Part shown: positions 12,565-26,312 of the stretch, one piece after another | Position numbering within the stretch: position 1 is the first letter of the stretch | How the letters are laid out: each line of letters opens with the position of its first letter | From: Pegea sp. RAD2-039 | Taxonomy: Eukaryota > Chordata > Thaliacea > Salpida > Salpidae | DNA: 64,000 nt | Direction: 5' to 3' | NCBI GenBank assembly: GCA_034620365.1 | Contig: JAQGEQ010000299.1 | Location: 682,001 to 746,000 of the forward strand | Notes under the pieces: generated by a model | Database searches by the model: none | Told to the model about the DNA's origin: nothing | What the model saw: only the letters and a program-made list of their open reading frames with translations | Program-made: the position numbers and the translations under genes

Positions 12565-15500
12565 TACTGACCAACACCAATCTACAAGAATCAACTTCTT
12601 TTCCAAAGCTTAAATAAAAAACCCTAAAGTTTCTGAGTTTGAATTACAAATGTTGTTATTCAGAACTTTATTGCAAAAAAATATTAAAATCATTAAAGTA
12701 ATCTTAGACGGCATGCAGTAGTGACAAAAACCGTGGATAAGTTAGACAACATTTGTTTAATGAATTTAAAGTAAAACGATTTTCTTAACTTGCCCTAAGG
12801 ACTAAAATCATAAGAAAAAATAGTTGAAAAATAAATTATCTAAATTTTTTTTTACTTGTAGTCATACAAAGCCCTCCTCAGTAAGATTAACTTTCATAGA
12901 GCTACGTAGTTACAAGTTTTTCCTTATAGTCCTACAAATGTACAACTCCATACTTACATATACTTGATTTTCTATTATAAAAGGTCAATCAGTTTTATTT
13001 CAAAATTAAAAAGTATGTGATTTTTTTGATGAAGTGTTCAAAAAAAGATTAGCGGTTGCTGATAGACTATAGACTTCAACAGAAGTTTTCTTAGGATCAC
13101 TAATATCAATCACAGATTATCTAGAACAAAATCTCTGAACATTTTTCTTATTATCTACGAGTCATCTAATTCTTATTTAAATTTTTGATAAAAAAGCTTT
13201 TCGTTGAGCCAAAAATGTATTAAAACTGTAAGAAAAAACGCTTATGTTAATCTACTAGAATATATAATGCTGATCTATTTTAGATATCTTTTAACTGATA
13301 AAATTGCCTAACAAAGATCAGATAACCGTCTATGAGAAAAAATTATATAAAAACGTTTGAGCAACAACTCTAAAATGCAACGGCTTGAAAGCTGAAAATC
13401 ATAAATAGAAGTAAGACTGTCATGCCTTCAAGCTATAAATTAACTTAAAAAGTGCTAGTGTAATATAATACTAAAAGAAGTTTAACAGTTTAGTTTAACT
13501 ATTTTTATGATAGTTCAATATTTACAAAATAATTATTATTTTAAAAGAAACTGATTTTTTTAATCAAAACTGTTTTAACTTTTTAAATTTGATAAATGAA
13601 ATTAAGTAAAGCAAAAATTGTATAAGCTGCATTCTAATTTCAATTAGCTGTTGAATTAAATGAATAGTTCTGTCAATTTGAGAGCAAACTTTGTAGAGTC
13701 ATTACCACCACATTTTATGACATAATTGTGAAAAAAAATTTACATTTTTCTACAAAGTAGAAAAAATTTGTAATTTTTAACAAGATTTGATAATAGAATG
13801 AAACAGATTTCTTTCATTTATTAATTGTTTTCATCAGGAACCAGCGATATGTTGATGTTAATACTATGATTATGTATTACCTTTATAGATCCTAATACCG
13901 TGAACTCTTACCCATCTTATATTTTTCATTCATAGTTATTGATATCGATATTAAAATAAATTATTAATTTTGTTTATTAGAGTTTAGATTCCTGTAAATA
14001 ACTTTTGACGGATTAATAAATGTTTTATCTTCAGATGTAGCAAAAGAAGCTATAGTATCATTTCTTATGGAATATATTTAAACAAATGTTTGACTATTTA
14101 TCTATGAATCATTTAGGATTAATGTTTAATTAAAACCTTGTTAAGATGTTTCATTCACTTGTCATTCTTTTATGTTTTTATTTAGGCTACCTTTTTAAAC
14201 CTTTAGTTCTATACTTCAAACAGTTTTTGTATTTGAACCATTCAAACTTTTTTTGAAAATTTTTAAAATGTTAACCTTAAAAAATTTCAAAGTCCAGCTA
14301 AAAAAATATAAAAAATATTTTCATAAAAAGTCTTTAAAATTCATGTAATTTTTGATTACATTTGGGTTTTCTTTAAAGTCTACATATTTAGAATACTTTT
14401 GTATGGTTGATGTTTAACACCATGATTACCTAGTCATAAACTAATTATATTTGAATTTTTAAGCAAACTTATTATAAATAGTTGTATTTATGCCTAATAA
14501 ATTCATTTACTTCCATTTTATTGCAAATAAATGTGTAACACTTTCAAGCTTTTGATGTCTATAAAAATTAACCGTTATATCGAATTTTGATTGCAAAATT
14601 ATGACTGGAGAACTTTTTGTTGTTTTAAACAAAAATTATAAACATTTTTAGCACACTGTATTTTTAGACTAATTATAATAAGATGAATCATTTGTCAGTT
14701 GATTTTGAATATTTTAGAGTAATTAGGAAATAAATGAAGATATTTTAAGTTTTACGTATTTAAAATCGTTGCTTCTGGCTATGCAAAATAAATTTTCAGC
14801 TTTTATTTTTAAATATATTTCTAAACGTTTGATTAGCTTTAAGCTATGAAAATATTTAATCGCTTTAAAAGGTATTTGTTTAATCAGTAATCTATTTCTA
14901 AAAGTAATTAATTTTTTTTTTCGATAAATGTTTAATCTAATACAGCTTTACTTCAAATGTTAATTTTTTTTTAATTTAAAGCAGATAAAACTTGCTAAAT
15001 CTTGTTTTAGTCACAAAACAATTCCATATTTATAAAAATACAAACAGTAAATTTGTAAAAGTTTTAACAATGAAATAAAATCTGAAAATTGTTTAAGTAA
15101 TACTTTTAAAATAAGATTTTTCAAAATGTTTTAGTTGTTTCAACACAAATGAAAATGCAAAAAAGTGCCGTCTATAGATTGATGTTATAAAAGCCTTGAA
15201 GAGTAGATACAACATTTTTTAACGGTCAATATTATTTCATTTTTATTGGTTATGAGCTTTATCGTAATATCTATGTTTCAAACACGAAAATCATTTATGT
15301 TATAAATCATCAGCAAAAATATTTTTACATACATGAGCTAAAACTTATTTTAACATTCAATTCTGAAACAAATTTAAATCAACGCATCCTCTTGATTGAT
15401 ATCTTTGTTGACTCATATATCTTTAAAAATATTTTTTAACAACAAAATGATTAGAGAAATATCATTTCATAAGAGAGAAAAAAACTTTTATTTTACTATT

Positions 15501-15803
15501 TTGATTGAACCCTTTCGCTTGTTAGATACTGTCAATAATGACTTTGCGTATAAAACACTTACTTTACAAATAAAACTAAAAGTAAAGAACATACTTATCA
15601 TAAAAAATTAATTTATATCTGATACGCTTAATGGTTAGAAATAATAGTTTAAAAAAATAGTTTTTAATATTCACTATGTTCTTGCCTGCGTTTAACATAA
15701 GTGCCATCGTGAATACTTCTATTGTAATTTTTATGAGTTATTAAGAGACTGCTTGAGCATTTAGAAAATATAATATCTAAATATGAATAAGACTTCAATA
15801 TTT
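12565..15803. other. Intergenic AT-rich DNA, nothing recognised
   Basis: About 3.2 kb of very AT-rich sequence upstream of the secreted CCP gene. I see no coding-like exons, RNA genes or ordered repeats. Confidence 0.5.
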
Positions 15804-15813
15804 TACCAAGTAT

Positions 15814-16565
15814 TTATTTATTTATTTATTTATTTATTACAATAAATGTGAAGGAGGGTGCCTAAAAAGAGCACCTCTCGCTAACACACATTCTCACAAA
15901 TTAGATCTATTTGACGTGTAAACGAAAAAGCATATGACAATGAAGAATTGCACAGAATCATAGTATTGTAAAAGAGAAAAATTCGCAGTTTAGAGATGGC
16001 AATGTTGGCGATATTATAACAATTCAGCTTTTTCTTGAACAGCATAAGTGATTTTGACATGACAATCTCTGATGGCAGATTGTTCCATGTACTGATTGTG
16101 CGGTATGAGAAAAAACTTAATCTGGTTAACGTAGCTGGTGGAGTGGGCTTATTAAGATGTAATTTATGTCTTCTAAGTTGATATAACTTGAGGGAGGGAC
16201 TAATGGAGAAAAAGTCATCAAACTGAAGATCAATTAGGTTGTGAATAATTTTAAAAATCAGAATAAGGTCGTATTTAATTCTTCGGATTTTCAAAATATC
16301 TAGATTGAAAAAGCTGAGACGATGCTTATAACTCTCGTATTTGATATTAAGTTTCCTGCAAACCAATCTCGTAAATGTTGCCTGAACAGATTCGATTTTT
16401 CTGATATCACCAACTTGATATGGCATCCATGCACTGACATTGTATTCAAGAATAGGGCGTATGTACAGTTTGAAAAGGTTGACGAAAAACCATGGATCTT
16501 TAGAATTAAAAGTCTTTATGATGAGGTGGACAAGCTTGATAGATTTTCCAAAGATTCTGGAAACA
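15814..16565 (-). mobile_element. 5'-truncated young LINE copy (CR1/jockey-like), with 10-bp target duplication
   Basis: Minus-strand copy of the 3' end of the element that is intact at 33.5-37.9 kb. It matches from about 37,190 of that copy to the 3' end and finishes in a (TTTA)n/(TAAA)n tail at 15,814-15,840. The direct repeat TACCAAGTAT lies at 15804-15813 and 16566-16575. The reading frame 16426-15881 preserves the ORF2 C-terminus almost unchanged (for example DILKI against DTLEI), and the ORF2 stop TGA is CGA here. The near identity points to recent retrotransposition. It has no reverse transcriptase domain and cannot be autonomous. Confidence 0.9.
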
Positions 16566-16575
16566 TACCAAGTAT

Positions 16576-18778
16576 ATTTTACATGGTATAAAATCTAAAT
16601 GTAAAAGAAAATAATTTGTTTCGTTTAGAGAAGCATTAAGTTGCATTTACGATATAATTTGATCTGTATGGTATTTGAACCTGAAAAACTATTTGATAAA
16701 TCAAAAAGTATATGTTAAATAATATCTTGTGCTTAGTTTTGTAACGTACATTACAAAATCATTCAAATTAATCCATGTCCAAAGCATAATTTATTTTCGC
16801 AAAGTTCTGAAAGTTCGAAATTTATAAACTATGAGTCGTTTTTTTTTATATATGCTGATAAATTTAAGCATAAACTTTTTTTAAATGTAAGTTGAGTAAA
16901 CTTAATCGATTAATCTTTGAAATCCGATAATTTACTATGCCTAAAGGTAAAAGTTGAGGTTATGTGTAACTTTTTTGATGATTGTTTAAACTATGTTTAT
17001 AACTAAAAGATGCTTCTATAAACGAAAACAATTTTTGTGAATTAACTATACTAGTATCAACTTATTCATTAGGTATGTTATTATTTAGCTAGTTATAAAA
17101 TAATAACTAAAGACTAAAATGAACAACTAGTTTTCTTTAATATATTGTAAGCTAATCCTTTTTTCTTAACAGTTAAAAGTGAAATCTAAACGGTTCATAG
17201 CTGAATTATCATTAAATCTATCAAATATAGATCACAAAAGTACTTGTATTCTCGTAAGAAAAGCTTTTAAGACTTTAATTTGTATTACATTTAAAGCAAA
17301 CCTTACTAATTTTTTGGCTATCAAAACAGGATTTTGCATTAAGAATTTTTTTTAAATTTACTGTGAAAATCTATGAAATAAAAAGTTTGATTTTCAAAGT
17401 AAGAACAATTTATAATAGCATTAAAAATGATTGAAAATTTAGAATATTTATCATTTTATACAATTTATACAATTTATAAGTAGTCCTAGGTTATCTTCAT
17501 TCCAAGGGCATTTTCGAACAATATTTTTCCAAGTTGATAGATATATTTAGGTTACTATAACTAGTTGTCTATTGGTCGTTTATATATTTATTACGCAGTC
17601 AGCTTATATAATTTTATATCTAAGTAATAATTACTGTTTTATTAAATAATTAAGTTTAAATGTTTAAAAATGTATTTAATATTTAATTTAAAATTATCAT
17701 TTCTTAATTTATTTTTCTCAAGTTTTGTTCAATTACAATTTTCAAAAAATGGATTTCTTTTAAAAAAATAGTGCTTACAAAATTATTCTTTTTCATTAAG
17801 TAAATTTGTTTCCATATTTTTGGTATAGTTAATACAGTTAATCAGTCATATTTTGTTGTATATAGCTCCTTGTGTTTGATAGATTTTAAAATCATTTATG
17901 ACTTTGTATTTTTAAAAGATTTTTCAGCTAAATGTTTATAAAATACTCTACTTATAATATTTTATTTGATATTGTTGGTACCTTATGATGAGTTTTTTTA
18001 TTTAATAAATTTTTTAAAGCCCTGTACTCTATTCTTTAATAATCTTATAAACTAGAGTTTTTATTTTCATTGTATATATTTTGTTTATTATGAATATACC
18101 ATGCTTTTTATTTGATGTCTGAAATGAACTTGTCTAGTAAATAAATGTGAAAAACATGAAAGCAATAATTTACAAAAACAACATTTTATTTAAAAGCTTA
18201 TTAAGGTTAGTTTTTTACCATTGTTTTGGTTTACTTTTATAAATGTTTTATATAAATCTTTTTATTATTTATAGGACTTCATTTTGATATAATTTTAACA
18301 TTCTAGTACTGTTTCTAGTTTTTTTTTATTTCTTTATATTCTTTCTAGTAAAAATTTCATTAATATTTTGTGATATATGTATGACTTGTTTCATGAATCA
18401 CTTAATAAAGATTTATAGTTGCATGAGACTATTTAAAGTACAATGTGCCTGTATGAATAGCTAAGTCCAAATTTTTACCATGATTATTTTTATTTTTAAA
18501 ATTATTGAAGTTGTATCTTATCAGTTTAAAATTAAATTTAAATTGATTAGATGTTATATGACTTGCTTATATTTAATGATGAATTATTTGTTTTTTATTT
18601 TATTAGTTGAAACTACTTCAAATATTTTATAATAAAATTGAATTTATATATTTATAATCTTCATGAAATTTCTATTATTATACCTCTTAAGTAAATGAGA
18701 AAATTGTAAGTTTTTTTCAGATTTTAGGCATTTTGTGTATTTTTTGGTGATGATTATAAAATTAATTCATTAAAAATA
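16576..18778. other. Intergenic AT-rich DNA, nothing recognised
   Basis: AT-rich sequence upstream of the MTFR-family gene, with no recognisable exon or repeat. It may contain that gene's promoter and 5' UTR. Confidence 0.45.
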
Positions 18779-21700
18779 ATGAAAATGAATAATGGTGTAG
18801 TACATTCAAAAAGTACAAGTGAACTTACTCAATTAAATCAGGTTAATATAATTTTGTTATCTTTTTTAACTTACTTCATTGTAAAATCCAACTATAATTC
18901 ATCTTATTTTCAAAACTTTTAATATTTATCTCATGACAGTATTATCATCTTAAATCTTCAAATCAAAGATTTCTCGCTTTAAAAATTGTGAGTTTTCTTC
19001 TTTTCTATCTCTTATATACCTTGTTTTCTATCAAATTTTTTATTTAAGCAATTTCTTTTTCTATTTCACTTTAATCTAAACTTTTTATAGTTCAATCATG
19101 TCTTATGTACTTAATAATATATCATATTTCTACATTTTTATTCTTTTAAATAAGCTATTCATAATTTTTAGACCAGGAAACTTCTTGCTTATTAAAAAAA
19201 AATTATTCTTAAAATAATAAAATAAAGTATTTAATGGGCATTTTATGATGTATTAAAATACTATCCAAATGTGTATTTGTGTATATTTAAAGTGTGCATA
19301 AAAGTTTATGGCATATAACTTTATTTATTAGTATGATCTCAATTTCATTTTTATTTATTTAATGTTTAATTGTTACTTCTTGATATAAGTTTGAAAACCA
19401 GTGAAACTTTATTTTTTATATTCGTTTTTTAATAGTTAAAATACTGTATACTGATTTTTTTAATTTTATTAAATTTAAATTTGCTTAAGCTTACAATTGT
19501 TTAAAACTTGATAAAAAAACATATTTTCTTAATCTACTTTTCTTGAATAAGTTAATTTTTTCTTTTCTATTATTGTTCAAAGTTTTTTATAAATTAACTT
19601 ATTACCCATATATTATTTTTATAAAATGCTAAATAATTCTCTTAACTAAGTTAGATTTTATTATTTTATCTTGTTATTATGTTTGCTTTTGTAATATTTT
19701 TATAGGGAGAAGCAAAAATTGCTGGTTATAGAAGAAGTCTTGTCAGGTTTATAGGCTCATCACTACCATTATCAAATGTAGCAAGACCAAGGTAGGAAAA
19801 TCGAAATATTTCATTCATTTTAGTTTTCCTTATTTCATGATTAGAAATTCTTTAAATGTCTATCAGAAAGTGTTACTTTAAATATTGTGACATGTTTTCA
19901 AAATTGAAGAAGCATAAAATGATAATTTTTGTGATTTTTGCCTCAATACTTAAGCTCTTCAATTCTACATCAATTGATAGAAACCTTGTTGGGGCACTTA
20001 TCAGATAAAAGCTAAATTATATAAAAATTTATATTTTTCTTGGTAGTTTTACTTCTGCTATAAAATGTTACGTTATCACCTGTAAAAGCTCACATTGAAT
20101 CATTAGATGAACACTTTTGTGACTAAATATGAAGTTTGAACATCAAACAATGATAAAATTGATGATAAGTTCACAAAGATTATTTCAAACTAAATCATTA
20201 TTTCATTGATTTGATCGTTTTTATTTTGTCTGATTTTATTTAATAATTTATGAAATAAATAATTTAATTAAATTTAAATCACTGAGGGTGTATCCTAAGC
20301 TGACATTAATCAATAAAGTTGAAAGTTTAGTCTAGTTTGAGTTTTTTACAACTACTGGTAAAACTAGCTTTAAACTATTTACATAATCATCAAATTCTGT
20401 GTCAAAATCAAACATTTTTATCAATATATTAAAACACTGCTCTTAATAAGTTCATTTTAAGTAAAATTTCAGTATTTTTATACTAAAGTTAGCAAGAGGG
20501 AGTTTGTATACTTTTCCTTTTCTCAATTCTAACTTGGTCAGCTATTTGTTTAATCAATTTGTTTTTTCACTCCTGTTTGAGTTTATTCTTTTTCTATCTT
20601 AGAAGTATTTTGAAGGTCAACAGATAAACTATTGCTTTTAAAACGCTTAAGTTTGTTCAATTAAGTTAATTATATCAGTTTATCAACTGCTTGTATTTCC
20701 AACTTTTTACTTTCACAAACTGATCATTTTATTTTACAATATTTATCACAAATGTAGATTTGAGATACTACCAAGTGGTGTAAAGGTTGTAGATGAAGAT
20801 AAGAAAGTCACACTCTTTTCTCTCTCGGACATCAAAAGTTTAATTGACATTCCAGAATCCTTCATCTCCAAGAGCTCCTATTTCTCTAAAAAAGCTGATG
20901 AAGATAAAGATTCCATGAAAGGTAATCTACAAGATCTGTAACTTGTTGATCTGACAGAGCTTCACAGGTTTGGAAAGTGGATCGGTGACACCCAAAGAAC
21001 CAGAAGTTCACATGGAAACTAAAATCAATGCTCTCGAAGATGAACTTTCTTCTCTTCGGGCTCAAATCGCGTTGCTAATATCCAATCAGAAGGCAGAAAC
21101 AAGTGAGCATCTCAACATTTCAATCACAACTACTTAAGCAGCTCTTTAATCATCAGCACCACATTCTTCAATCTACATCCCTTCTGAAGATCCGATCAAC
21201 TTCTCAACTCCCCTCAAAGCTCCTCCTCCGACTCCATGCGGACCTCCTCAGCTTCCACCAGGGATACCACCACCTCCTCCACCCCCACCACCACTTCCAA
21301 CTCCTGTGAAGAGCGGAGAAAGTATCAAAGATCTGATTCGACAACGGAGACTCGCTAAGGTACCCCTTTGCCCCTTCCTCATCTGCTTTGATCAGCCTCT
21401 TTATTTTCAGGGTATGGAAGTCCCGGTACCTCAAGCGAGAGAAAATAAAGTCATCTCGATGAGCGATGTCTTAAAAGATCTTCATAAAGTTAAACTGAAG
21501 TCTGTTGAGAGGTAAGTGCTTGTTGTTGTTCTCGTCATATACCCTCGGGCATTAGTTAAATTGGTTGCTGTGAATTTGCCCAATCACATCACTTCTTTCT
21601 TACTTGCTACGTAAGCTCTTTATTTAACTTTGCGGAATTGTTTTGTTAACACTTCAACTGTTAGCAGCCTGAAGCATGATAAAAACTTGATTTGTAGTTA

Positions 21701-22667
21701 GTTGCTTCCAATACAACACACATTCAATAGCAAAGCTTTGAGCACCTTGACTTGTAAAAACTTCTCGGCCAATAACACCATGCTAAGAAACCTGTATTTG
21801 ATGCTTATAGATATTTACTTTTTAAAAAGCTGTTTAGAAACCCTCAATAACCAGCCTGAGTGATTTGCAAGCGACGTAGCTCATCCGACACTTTGATTTG
21901 TAGATCCCCAGGAGGGACCCCAGCTACAAAATCTGGTAAAAATATTCCTGGGAAAAAGGACCCTGCAGACTCAGCATCTTTCATCAAAGAAGCCTTACAA
22001 AAGAAGTTTGCTCATCTCTCAAAAGTCCGAAGATCAACCTCCCCTGATCGAGCTAAAGATGACAAAGATTGGATGGATTCTCCTCCAAAAGTTTGTTGCC
22101 AATAAATATTATTCTTTTTGTTGCATCCGCACGTGTCTTCAGTTTTAATGTAATCGTTGCTGTCTGTCGCTGTCTCATCTTCCAACTTCGTCATTTCTGT
22201 GTGTTGTTTTCAACTATTTTGATAATATCTAAATAAAATGCTTTTTAATTTGCAGCTACTGATTTTTATCATATTATTAGCTAATTAAGCATGGAATCTG
22301 GTGATTATTAGTTTCCTCATTTAGATGTTTACTAGTAAGATTAGATCGAAGCAAATATCTGAAAACTTGATGTTTGTTTTTCATAAATAATTTCAGCTTT
22401 TATCTACCGCTAAAAACCATCAAAACTTTTATTTATTTTAGAATTAACTTTCTGTTGGCAACATTTTACAAAACCAATCTACTAACCAACAACTATTTAT
22501 ATGTTTTTTTAATTTTCGATATTTTTAATCGTGCAGTGTTTCCGCTGCTAATTTTCATAATATTTTCATGTTTTCAGTTTGGTCAACATCTGCTGCGTAA
22601 GCCGCGGCCTCGAGCTCCGCCAAGAAAGAAGATTTTGTCTCAAGTAGCCACCAATGTCACATCATAA
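18779..22667 (+). CDS. MTFR1: Mitochondrial fission regulator family protein (MTFR1/MTFR2-like)
   Basis: Eight exons join in frame to 342 residues: 18779-18841, 19706-19791, 20758-20921, 20968-21102, 21157-21359, 21411-21511, 21904-22090 and 22578-22667 (TAA). Family hallmarks appear in order: an N-terminal SLVRFIGSSLPL block like the (S)xVRRIGTNLPL motif of MTFR proteins; a predicted coiled coil (ALEDELSSLRAQIALL); a polyproline run followed by SIKDLIRQRRLAK; the signature MSDVLKDLHKVKLKSVERSP with GGTP; an EALQKKFAHL helix; and a C-terminal W-x-x-SP...FGQHL. Vertebrate members act at mitochondria and promote fission. Length matches the family (about 300-385). A second ATG two codons in could be the start. 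Whether it corresponds to MTFR1, MTFR1L or MTFR2 cannot be decided; the symbol is the family name. Confidence 0.88.
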
Positions 22668-22737
22668 GACATTTTTCTACTGCTCTTCGCAAAAACTTTG
22701 AGTTTGTTATTACAATTTTCTGTTTGAAACACAGAAA

Positions 22738-22743
22738 TTAAAG
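22738..22743 (+). terminator. Poly(A) signal ATTAAA of the MTFR-family gene
   Basis: ATTAAA lies about 70 nt after the TAA stop at 22665-22667, within a normal 3' UTR distance. Confidence 0.45.
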
Positions 22744-25481
22744 TCTTTCGACATCTGAGGTTTTATTTGAACTTCTTTCACGAAATCATGCTTGTGTTAG
22801 TTAGATCGAATTAATTATCAACACTAAACTGACGCCTCTATCTTAATATACTTAAAAATAACAAATAGAAAACCTTATCTGGATTTATAAGTTGAGCTCT
22901 TTTCATATTCTCCTTAATTTCATCAACAATCTAAAGATTTGTGGTAAAGTATTTCGTCTTTTGCCTGTCGGTTCTTGTCACTTTTTCAGAGAATTTTTTG
23001 TTGAAAGATTAATAAAAATAATTTTAGTTTTAATTTAATCGTTTTCTTTTCGTAACAGTGAAAAATTAACTTGTTTTTGTGAGTTTACAAAAAAATAAAA
23101 TATTTGTGGTTTACTTTCAACAATCACAATATTGACCAGCAACTTTTTTCACATTTTTCAATTCTTTGTCCACTATGAGTAAAAACTTGCAGTAATCTTC
23201 TACAAGTATAACTTCGATGACAAATCTCTAAAATTAGCTTCTCAACTGACTAAGAAAGTGTTGTCATGTTTCTATGAACATTTTTTGTTTTATTTTTATT
23301 TTAAACCTCATCAACAAGATCGCATCTTAAGATTTTTTCTTGATTTATTTTCTTGTGATGATATTTCTGATTTGTAAAATTGTTTGTTGTATGATGATTA
23401 TTAAAAGTTAAATATTGCCGAAAAATATTTAAACATATAATTAGAAACCGATCAGGTTGTGTTTAAAAGTCTGAATAAGTTGTTTCTTCCAATCAAAGCA
23501 CTGTAATACAGCTTCTTGTATTGGCATCGATAATTAATTTGCATACAACTACAAAATTTAGGACCGCAATTAAACTTTATACATGACAACTTCTAGTAAG
23601 AACCAACTAACTTTGAAAGTAATTTTTGTCGAACAACCTACTAGGTTTGTAGTCATACAAACAAAGACAGTAAAATGTTCTAATTTTAACCATAAGTGTA
23701 TGAAATAAGGTAGAAGCTTAATGTGTTTTCTGATGAATGCTGCGCTATATGTTGAATTTGTGGCAACAAAACTGGCTTGCATATAACTAACTATACAAAT
23801 CAGCTTTTGTTTCTAATTGCTAATACCAGTTTATTAAAAAGTACTATTGACGCTTAGATGAGTTTTATATACTTGATAGTTTTCAAGCAGCTAGATAACA
23901 AATAAATATGTCTAGATATAAGAACGTACAATTTGTATTAAGAGTTGAGCTGTTCAACTAGCTGTAACTTGCCGACATATTTAAGAGATTATTCATTAAG
24001 TTTTTAGTATTTGTTTAAACAGCTTTTGTGTTATACAAAATAAATTCTGATTTCTTCCATCAAATTACCATTATTATAGAATTACTTGAATAAACAATAA
24101 CTTTATAATAATTTTTTGCAGCACATCAACAGATATAAACATGCCACTAATGATATGTACACGGCATAGTTTTTCAAGATGATCACAGACTCAAAGATTA
24201 ACTTAAGAGAAAAGTCTTTTTGAATGTTTTGAAAGTATTCTAAGTTTTTGATATCTTTGATGTTGCTATTAAGATACTTTTCTAGCCTAAAGCTCTACAA
24301 TTATATTCTTATAGGCTTTACAATCTTTGGTTACAACTGCAAACTAATTAAAACTGAATAGGCTCGTACTTTTTTAAACTACTTATTAAGCATTTTTGGA
24401 AAGAGTAACTTTTAGCTGAGATCAGAAAGCTTGAAACCTAAAGCAGATTTATGTTGATATTAGTTAGTTCATGTTTAAAATTTCTAAATTGTTGACTACC
24501 GAAACCATCCAAAAAATAATTTCAATCTGTAGTTATAATTTTGTTTAAGAGCTAAAAACTTACGCTAATTACCATTTTTTATAAAAATGTTACAAGTTTC
24601 TAAATTGATTTGTAACACATCTTAAAATTACAAGCCAAACTATCAAGTAATAAATTAGAGTTATTAAATATAAATTAGTTTAATAAATTCTGCAAAATTT
24701 ATATGTTTTTGACTAGGTAACACAATTAAAAATGTTAGTCCAATTCTTTTACAAGCCCCATCAATTAAAAGAAAGGCCTGAATATTTAAGACTTTTACTT
24801 TTAAAGCCTTCTTTAAAAATGTAAATTAAGCTGTAAATAAAGTGTACAGTTCAGGGTAGGAAGTTGATGTGGATGTAAATAAGGGTATTAATAAAATAAA
24901 GGCTTTCAGTAAGTAGCACATAAAAGTTCTACATTCAGTTGCCCTTAATTATAGGCTTCAACTTCAAACTAGTGCAAGGGACGTCCTTGTTCTGATTTTG
25001 TGTCTCTTTTTGAAGTAAGTAAAGAGGTTGTGAGGGAGAGATCAGATTTTAGAGAAGAAAATACGTGAAGAGCAGCCTCCAAGATCTTTGTCATGAAGAT
25101 CGGGAGGTAGAAACTTGTGATATAAATTTTGATTATTATCTTTTATTTTATTTATGATAATTGATGCTGATCAAGATTAAGAAAAAGTCTTTTAATCAGT
25201 CAGTTCATTTGTGAATTCAGTACTTGATGCAGTTAAAGATCATCCAGTCCGTAAATTGAGGATTTAGACATACAGCTGATTTAATACATTTTACTAAGAA
25301 GAAACAAGATTAGAAACATAAACTGATTTTTATCATTTTAGATTTTTCATCTTTTTTTTTTAATTTACGGTTGTAGTTTTTTGAAAAATGTGTTTTTTAA
25401 AGTGGCTCTAATGCTTCTTACGGGGCTTTTTTAGATAATATCAACTATCATTTCGTCTCCTTAACTTGCTTTCTCCATCAG
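22744..25481. other. Mostly AT-rich; isolated exon-like scraps near 24.7-25.1 kb
   Basis: No gene recognised. Near 24,735-24,780 and 25,060-25,110 the plus strand has short higher-GC open stretches bounded by AG and GT (for example SPILLQAPSIKRK, and SSLQDLCHEDRE). Their phases do not join and I recognise no protein. They could be upstream exons of the piece at 25,482 or chance. Confidence 0.25.
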
Positions 25482-26312
25482 TCTAAAGATGCTTGCTCTA
25501 TGCACCCCAAAGTAACTCCAAGATATGTTTGTTCTCCTCAAAAATCTGTTTTGGAAAACTTTGGTTAATTTTTTTGTTATTCAAACCTTTTTTGCTTTTA
25601 TCTCATTTTCTTCAATTTAAGATAGCTTTTATTCATATGTTATAACTTAGCTGCGACAAGGAGCAAAATATGATCTCTGCAAGTTACAATAAATTGAAAT
25701 AAAAAAGTCCTTTTGCTGACTGAGAGGATCTTTGTCATTTTATCACATGGTTACAAAATGCGGATGAAATCACGTGGTCCAATGCTTTTCTATTTGAGTG
25801 AGATGGAAATTGCTAAAAATTGTTGAAGACTCGAATTCAATCTTCACGTTTGATTTAAAAGATTTTTAATTAGATATTCAAAGTAATTTTAGGTAATAAT
25901 TATGTTTGTAATTCTTTGTAGCAATTGTAGACCTCGACTTGTAGGTATTGATGATATAGTCTTTCAAAGTCTTGTATCAATTGGTTCTCTTCTATTGATG
26001 CCTTCACAAGTTTGTTCAACTTATTTTATTTTTATCTAAATATTTTTGCAATCCTTTTATTCCAATAAATTAGAAGGAGGGTACCTGAAAAGAGCACCTC
26101 TCGCTAACACACATTCTCACAAATAATGATCTTTACAAATTAAATTTCACTTTTTATGTCTTTAAACTCACTTGATGTTTTTACAGATACAATTATCAAA
26201 CATCCTATTTTGCCTCATCGGCTGAGAGCTAAAAAAATGGATGTTGAAACAGAAAGTCATAAGTGTCTCTTACTTTCATTGTTCTCTACCAAAAGTGATT
26301 TTTTAAATTTAT
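25482..26312 (+). pseudogene. Cluster of exon-like segments of an unrecognised gene (possibly degraded)
   Basis: Plus-strand segments look like codons rather than the surrounding AT-rich DNA. 25,482-25,563 reads SKDACSMHPKVTPRYVC... between AG and GT. A segment at about 25,730-25,795 (FITWLQNADEITWSNAFLF) ends at a phase-2 donor GA|GTGAG. It joins in phase to the segment starting about 25,920 (NCRPRLVGIDDIVFQSLV...). The segment from 26,187 (IIKHPILPHRLRAKKMD...) can follow through a GTTCAA donor. The first segment does not join the others in frame through the exon-like piece at 25,651. So this is either a gene with exons I missed or a decaying copy. I do not recognise the protein. A LINE tail sits in the last intron. 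Confidence 0.3.
26070..26124 (-). mobile_element. Very short LINE 3' tail
   Basis: About 55 bp matching only the extreme 3' end of the LINE family (GTGAGAATGTGTGTTAGCGA followed by the stem-loop), in minus orientation. It is a severely 5'-truncated insertion. The stem-loop keeps pairing through a G-U wobble. Confidence 0.75.

Noticed and set aside
15396-15611. 71-residue plus-strand ORF
   Set aside because: Composition is that of the surrounding AT-rich DNA; no motif or neighbour supports it.
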